DNA from: Aminipila sp032051575
GTDB taxonomy: Bacteria > Bacillota > Clostridia > Peptostreptococcales > Anaerovoracaceae
Direction: 5' to 3'
NCBI RefSeq assembly: GCF_032051575.1
Contig: NZ_DAMBYD010000006.1
Span: forward strand, 62,001 to 126,000
DNA length: 64,000 bases
Shown here: piece after piece, positions 60,498 through 64,000 of the stretch
How positions within the stretch are numbered: position 1 is the first letter of the stretch
Layout of the letters: the number at the start of each line of letters is the position of its first letter
Notes under the pieces: model-generated
What the model was told of the DNA's origin: nothing
Databases searched by the model: none
What the model saw: the letters and a program-made list of their open reading frames with translations, nothing else
Translations under genes and position numbers: made by a program

Positions 60498-62522
60498 TTA
60501 CACCTGTTTGATATATTGGATACCCTTTTCCGTAATCTGTGCCCCGCAGCGGCCGCGCTTTATAGATATAAAGCCCTGGGATTCCAGGTCAGACAATATC
60601 GTCCGCAGTTTACCGTCACTGATTTTAATACCCTGCATATTCAGGTTTCCAATCATTGCACTGCGTCCAATCCCATGATAAGCCTGGGTAGCTTTGTAGA
60701 TTTCTGTTAAAACCTTTTGGAAAACAATATTTACGTCAACAGGTGTTCTTTCATCAGCAGAATTTTTTTCCATGGCAGAACCTGCCGGTTCGAAAGAATC
60801 AGCGGCCGTTCTGCTTTTTATTTCATACAAATACTCGGGAAATTTCCCAAGTGTTTTATAGTACAGGCTGGCACTTTGAAGCTGTCTGATGTTCCCAGGC
60901 CATTGGTACTCTACCAGCAAGTTTTTCTCGCTCTCAGTAACATTACTGTATGCTTTCCCGAGAAAAAACTTCAGCAGAGGTAAAATATCATCTTTTCTCT
61001 GACTTATGGATTTTAAAAACACTGGAATCACGTTTAATCTATAAAATAAATCTGCACGGAATTTTCCCTTTTGCACCGCTTCTTCTAATTTTGAATTGGT
61101 TGCTGCTATAATTCTAATATCCACGTCGATTACCTTTTCACTGCCTATCCGCATAATCTGCTTTTCCTGAATCGCCCGCAGCAATCTCGTTTGAAGATTG
61201 GCTGAAATATCCCCTATCTCATCTAAAAACAAAGTTCCCGTATGCGCTTTTTCAAAGAACCCAAGCTTTCCGTTTTTTTGTGCTCCCGTAAAAGAACCGC
61301 CTTCATAGCCAAACAGTTCACTTTCAAGAAGAGTCTCTGGTATTGCTGCACAATTTACGGCAACAAAAGGCGCATTACTCCTATTAGAATAATTGTGTAT
61401 GGACTGGGCCATTAATTCCTTTCCGGTCCCAGATTCTCCTCTTATCAATATTGTATAATCTGTTTTTGCTACCTGCTTTGCCACATCAATACATTCTGCC
61501 ATGGAATCAGACTTAAAAATAATATCCTGAAAAGTATGTTTAGCAATCAATCCCTTTTTGGCGTTATAATTTTTTAAATTGATTTCTATGTCATGTAATA
61601 TCTTTTCACTTTGCAAATTCAATAAATAGCCTATGGTCTCATCCATGAGCTTTATGGTAGTTTTTTCAAATATATAGTTTTCATCTGCCAGAACTAATGG
61701 ATAATTTTTTAAATCCTCACCTCGGATAAGTTCAGCATCAATATATTCAAAGGGAGCATTCACATTTGTCTCAAATAGGGCATTAGCTTTCTCATTAAAA
61801 TAAACCACTTCCAGATTTTCATTCAGCATAACGATAACGGCTAAAGAATTATCAACAACACGATTTAACAATTTCCCTTTTAGATAACTGTTATAATAAT
61901 TATCATGATAATCCGTGTTGGGTTCGACGATGGTGTGCAAATGCCTAATCAGATTTCGATTTACCACATCATTTTCCAGATTAAGCTTTCTCATTAATTT
62001 CAACAATGTATCAAAGCTTATTTCTCGATACCCTATATTTACTATTTTCTTAATGGTTTTAGGTACCAGGCTCTCCTCATTAGGTGTAATAGCGTATTCT
62101 ATCCCATTGTACTTTCCCCTTGCTGCTGATTCCCTGTCGTATGGAATTAGGTTCAAATGGCTGATACCCAGTTCATAAAGTGTATACGTGGTTTGTATGG
62201 TGGTTTCATAGGAATCATTTACAACGAGTACTTCCGTATCTTTAGGAATTTCCAGCATGGCATGCAGAAATTCTTTTCTTATACTTCTTCCAAGCAGGAT
62301 CAATTTATAAAAATTTGATATATGATTTTTAAGCTGATAAATCATATCCTCATAAACCATCAGATATGCATCTGCTTTAATTTGTTCATTGGGCAGCAAT
62401 TCACTGATAAAATAACTTTTTATTTCTATATACCCTTCAAATATGTGATACAGAGCATTTTCCAAATAAGTAATTACTCCCTGATTTTCTCTGTTTTTAT
62501 AGATAAGTCCAATGTTTTTCAT
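60498..62522 (-). CDS. Sigma-54-dependent transcriptional activator (paralogue 2)
   Basis: This 674-residue enhancer-binding protein matches the activator at 35.2-37.3 kb in layout: N-terminal sensory region (AITPNEESLVPKTIKKIVNIG), PAS-like domain (VIVMLNENLEVVYFNEKANALFE, about 230-300), AAA+ with Walker A GESGTGKE at 362-369, a sigma-54 loop reading GSFTGA (409-414) instead of GAFTGA, and Walker B TLFLDEIG. The C-terminus is a winged-helix-like domain (LRTILSDLESQGFISIKRGRCG), not Fis. The start MKNIGLIYKN follows GGGAGG by eight bases. It lies between the aspartate decarboxylase and the S12/permease genes and should control the two sigma-54 promoters at 58.8-59.0 kb. Confidence 0.92.
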   Translation of the reverse strand: MKNIGLIYKNRENQGVITYLENALYHIFEGYIEIKSYFISELLPNEQIKADAYLMVYEDMIYQLKNHISNFYKLILLGRSIRKEFLHAMLEIPKDTEVLVVNDSYETTIQTTYTLYELGISHLNLIPYDRESAARGKYNGIEYAITPNEESLVPKTIKKIVNIGYREISFDTLLKLMRKLNLENDVVNRNLIRHLHTIVEPNTDYHDNYYNSYLKGKLLNRVVDNSLAVIVMLNENLEVVYFNEKANALFETNVNAPFEYIDAELIRGEDLKNYPLVLADENYIFEKTTIKLMDETIGYLLNLQSEKILHDIEINLKNYNAKKGLIAKHTFQDIIFKSDSMAECIDVAKQVAKTDYTILIRGESGTGKELMAQSIHNYSNRSNAPFVAVNCAAIPETLLESELFGYEGGSFTGAQKNGKLGFFEKAHTGTLFLDEIGDISANLQTRLLRAIQEKQIMRIGSEKVIDVDIRIIAATNSKLEEAVQKGKFRADLFYRLNVIPVFLKSISQRKDDILPLLKFFLGKAYSNVTESEKNLLVEYQWPGNIRQLQSASLYYKTLGKFPEYLYEIKSRTAADSFEPAGSAMEKNSADERTPVDVNIVFQKVLTEIYKATQAYHGIGRSAMIGNLNMQGIKISDGKLRTILSDLESQGFISIKRGRCGAQITEKGIQYIKQV

Positions 62523-62590
62523 TGACATGACCTCCCAAACATTATTCTCCATTTAATTAACTATACAGGGTAAGAAAAAATAATACAACT

Positions 62591-62620
62591 AAAAAAGCAG
62601 CTGAGTTTGTACTACTCAGC
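62591..62620 (-). terminator. Terminator of the aspartate 4-decarboxylase gene
   Basis: GCTGAGT and ACTCAGC form a perfect stem around a 7-nt loop, followed on the minus strand by TGCTTTTTT. It lies 70 bases after the stop and separates the gene from the sigma-54 activator. Confidence 0.8.
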
Positions 62621-62690
62621 CACCTCCATTAATTTTATGGGATTTTGTATTAAAATGTATGTATATGTTCTCAAAAGCCGCCCTACTTAA

Positions 62691-64000
62691 CTAATTGTAA
62701 TTTTTAGTCCATTCTTCTACATAACTTTCCATAACATCATGAAGAACTTTTCCTATTTTAGAATATGATTCGTCGCAGAGATTTGCCAGTGATATCCTTA
62801 TAGACCATTCCGGACCATTGAAACCATTTCCGTCTAGGAGCACAATTGATGACTGTTCTGCAAGCCTTATAAGTATGTCCACAGTTTTATAGTTGTCCTT
62901 TAGGTATTTTGAGAAATCCTCACTGTAGTTTTGGCTTGCCCACTCAAGGAGATCGAACTGAGTATAGTACGCTGCGCTATATTGATCTTTTTTCACATCA
63001 AGCCCCAGCCCTTCAAACAATAGCTTCTGCCTACGGCGACAGATATTCTTTGTAAGATTTTTGTACTTATTCTCCCTATCTGTTATGGCGAACAAAGAAA
63101 AGAAAGCCATCTGCACCTGCTGAGGTGTTGAAAGTCCTGCAGTGTGGTTAAGAGCAACCTGTCTGCTATCCGCCACTATCCTGTCTACAAACTTTATGCT
63201 GTCTGGATTAGTTGAAAGCCCGGAGTATCTTCTTCTTGCTCTCTCTTTCTTATCCTCATCCTGCTCCTTTAGAAGTTTATCAAATACATTGTCCTCATAG
63301 ATAGCAATAGTTCCAAGCCTCCAGCCTGTGACTCCGAAGTATTTAGAGTAAGAATAAACCCCTATGGTATTATACGGCAGGTCAGCCATCAGAGACCTGA
63401 AGCCGTCCACAAAGGTGCTGTATACATCATCTGATATGATCATGATGTCTGGGTTGTCCTTATCCACGATGTTTTTCAGGAGCTTAACTGATTCTGGCTT
63501 CATAGCAACCGAAGGAGGATTGCTTGGATTTACTATGCAAAGGGCCTTTATTGATTTGTCCCTAAGCTTCTCTATTTCTGAATCAGGATACTGCCATGTT
63601 CTGTTGCCTTGCTCATCCACTTCGTTTGCGGAAATATTCACCACTTCAAAGCTATACCGCGGCAGATGCGGTATCTCCAGATAAGGCGTAAACACTGGTG
63701 TCATGATAGCTATCTTATCTCCCTTTGAAAGCATGTTGTTTGCGATGAGGGAATCGAACACGTAGCACATCCCTGCTGTAGCTCCCTCTACTGCAAAGGT
63801 CCTGAAAATACCTTCAAGCGGTTCATTATAGCATAACTCCTGTATAAGGTAGTCGTTCACCACTTTTTCTACATGCCATAGCATCCTGTCAGGCATAGGA
63901 TAGTTATCCCCGATTATGCCGTCTGCAAGCTCGTATATCCATTCGTCCGGATTGAATCCTTTCATCGTTATTCCGTAGTTTATTATCCTCTTAAGGTGCT
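62691..64000 (-). CDS. asdA: Aspartate 4-decarboxylase (bifunctional aminotransferase), 5' end outside
   Basis: This PLP enzyme of fold type I converts aspartate to alanine and CO2, with side aminotransferase activity. The visible 436 residues contain NPDEWIYELADGIIGDNYPMP, GATAGMCYVFDSL, CIVNPSNPPSV, SDDVYSTFVDGF, the Schiff-base lysine in SYSKYFGVTGWRLG, and LNHTAGLSTPQQVQMAFFSLF, diagnostic of AsdA. The ATG at 63965 is not the start: the frame stays open to the window edge (ending HLKRIINYGIT before it), matching the internal part of the roughly 530-residue family. It stands just upstream of the second sigma-54 activator. No aspartate:alanine antiporter (AspT) gene is in view. Confidence 0.92.
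   Translation of the reverse strand, partial: HLKRIINYGITMKGFNPDEWIYELADGIIGDNYPMPDRMLWHVEKVVNDYLIQELCYNEPLEGIFRTFAVEGATAGMCYVFDSLIANNMLSKGDKIAIMTPVFTPYLEIPHLPRYSFEVVNISANEVDEQGNRTWQYPDSEIEKLRDKSIKALCIVNPSNPPSVAMKPESVKLLKNIVDKDNPDIMIISDDVYSTFVDGFRSLMADLPYNTIGVYSYSKYFGVTGWRLGTIAIYEDNVFDKLLKEQDEDKKERARRRYSGLSTNPDSIKFVDRIVADSRQVALNHTAGLSTPQQVQMAFFSLFAITDRENKYKNLTKNICRRRQKLLFEGLGLDVKKDQYSAAYYTQFDLLEWASQNYSEDFSKYLKDNYKTVDILIRLAEQSSIVLLDGNGFNGPEWSIRISLANLCDESYSKIGKVLHDVMESYVEEWTKNYN

Noticed and set aside
1..64000. tRNA or rRNA genes, prophage or intact insertion sequences
   Set aside because: No cloverleaf with the conserved GTTCGAATC-type arm, rRNA segment, transposase or integrase frame was recognised.

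Overview
The window reads as chromosome of a low-GC, Gram-positive, amino-acid-using anaerobe, most likely a member of the Clostridia. This is inferred from strong AGGAGG-type ribosome sites, frequent TTG/GTG starts, an SLH-anchored surface protein, LytTR and GHKL signalling, DUF2680, a staygreen homologue, LanFEG/LanRK immunity modules and several sigma-54 catabolic operons. I found no rRNA, tRNA, CRISPR array, phage or intact insertion sequence. Many short gene remnants show an accessory region that gains and loses genes.

Left third (1-25 kb). An aminotransferase/ornithine-cyclodeaminase-family operon runs off the left edge. Next come a secreted DUF2680 protein divergent from an OmpR-type two-component system, two GNAT genes, a BspA-type leucine-rich-repeat protein, a DUF4489-like protein, a MerR gene followed by a wrecked UvrA-like ATPase, and pabA-pabB-pabC for p-aminobenzoate. 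A SecA-like ATPase follows a small membrane protein whose stop codon abuts a hairpin that would hide the secA Shine-Dalgarno. A staygreen homologue, a flavin-binding-type protein, a 1,032-residue Sel1-repeat protein and a 1,628-residue SLH surface protein close this part.

Middle (25-49 kb). A LytTR/GHKL pair lies next to the SLH gene. Then come a GNAT gene, a PadR-MFS drug-efflux operon, and an operon for an NhaC-type transporter, argininosuccinate lyase and malic enzyme. That operon has a good sigma-54 promoter and lies beside a sigma-54 activator gene. Two lantibiotic-type immunity modules (LanFEG plus LanRK) follow tail to tail, with a CPBP protease but no lanthipeptide biosynthesis genes. 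Each LanFEG operon is preceded by direct repeats phased at 11 bp.

Right part (49-64 kb). This holds an RsmH paralogue, a YolD-UvrX translesion operon with an SOS box, a DJ-1/PfpI protein with a WYL regulator, and a degenerate copy of the SLH gene's 3' end with its terminator. The last block contains three peptidases from families with D-residue-active members (M55 DppA, P1/DmpA, S12), an amino-acid permease, a second sigma-54 activator and aspartate 4-decarboxylase. Divergent sigma-54 promoters in one intergenic region drive the permease-peptidase operon and the S12 gene. I infer a dedicated catabolic system for D-residue-containing or otherwise unusual peptides. It and the sigma-54 argininosuccinate-lyase/malic-enzyme operon are the strongest candidates for undescribed systems here.
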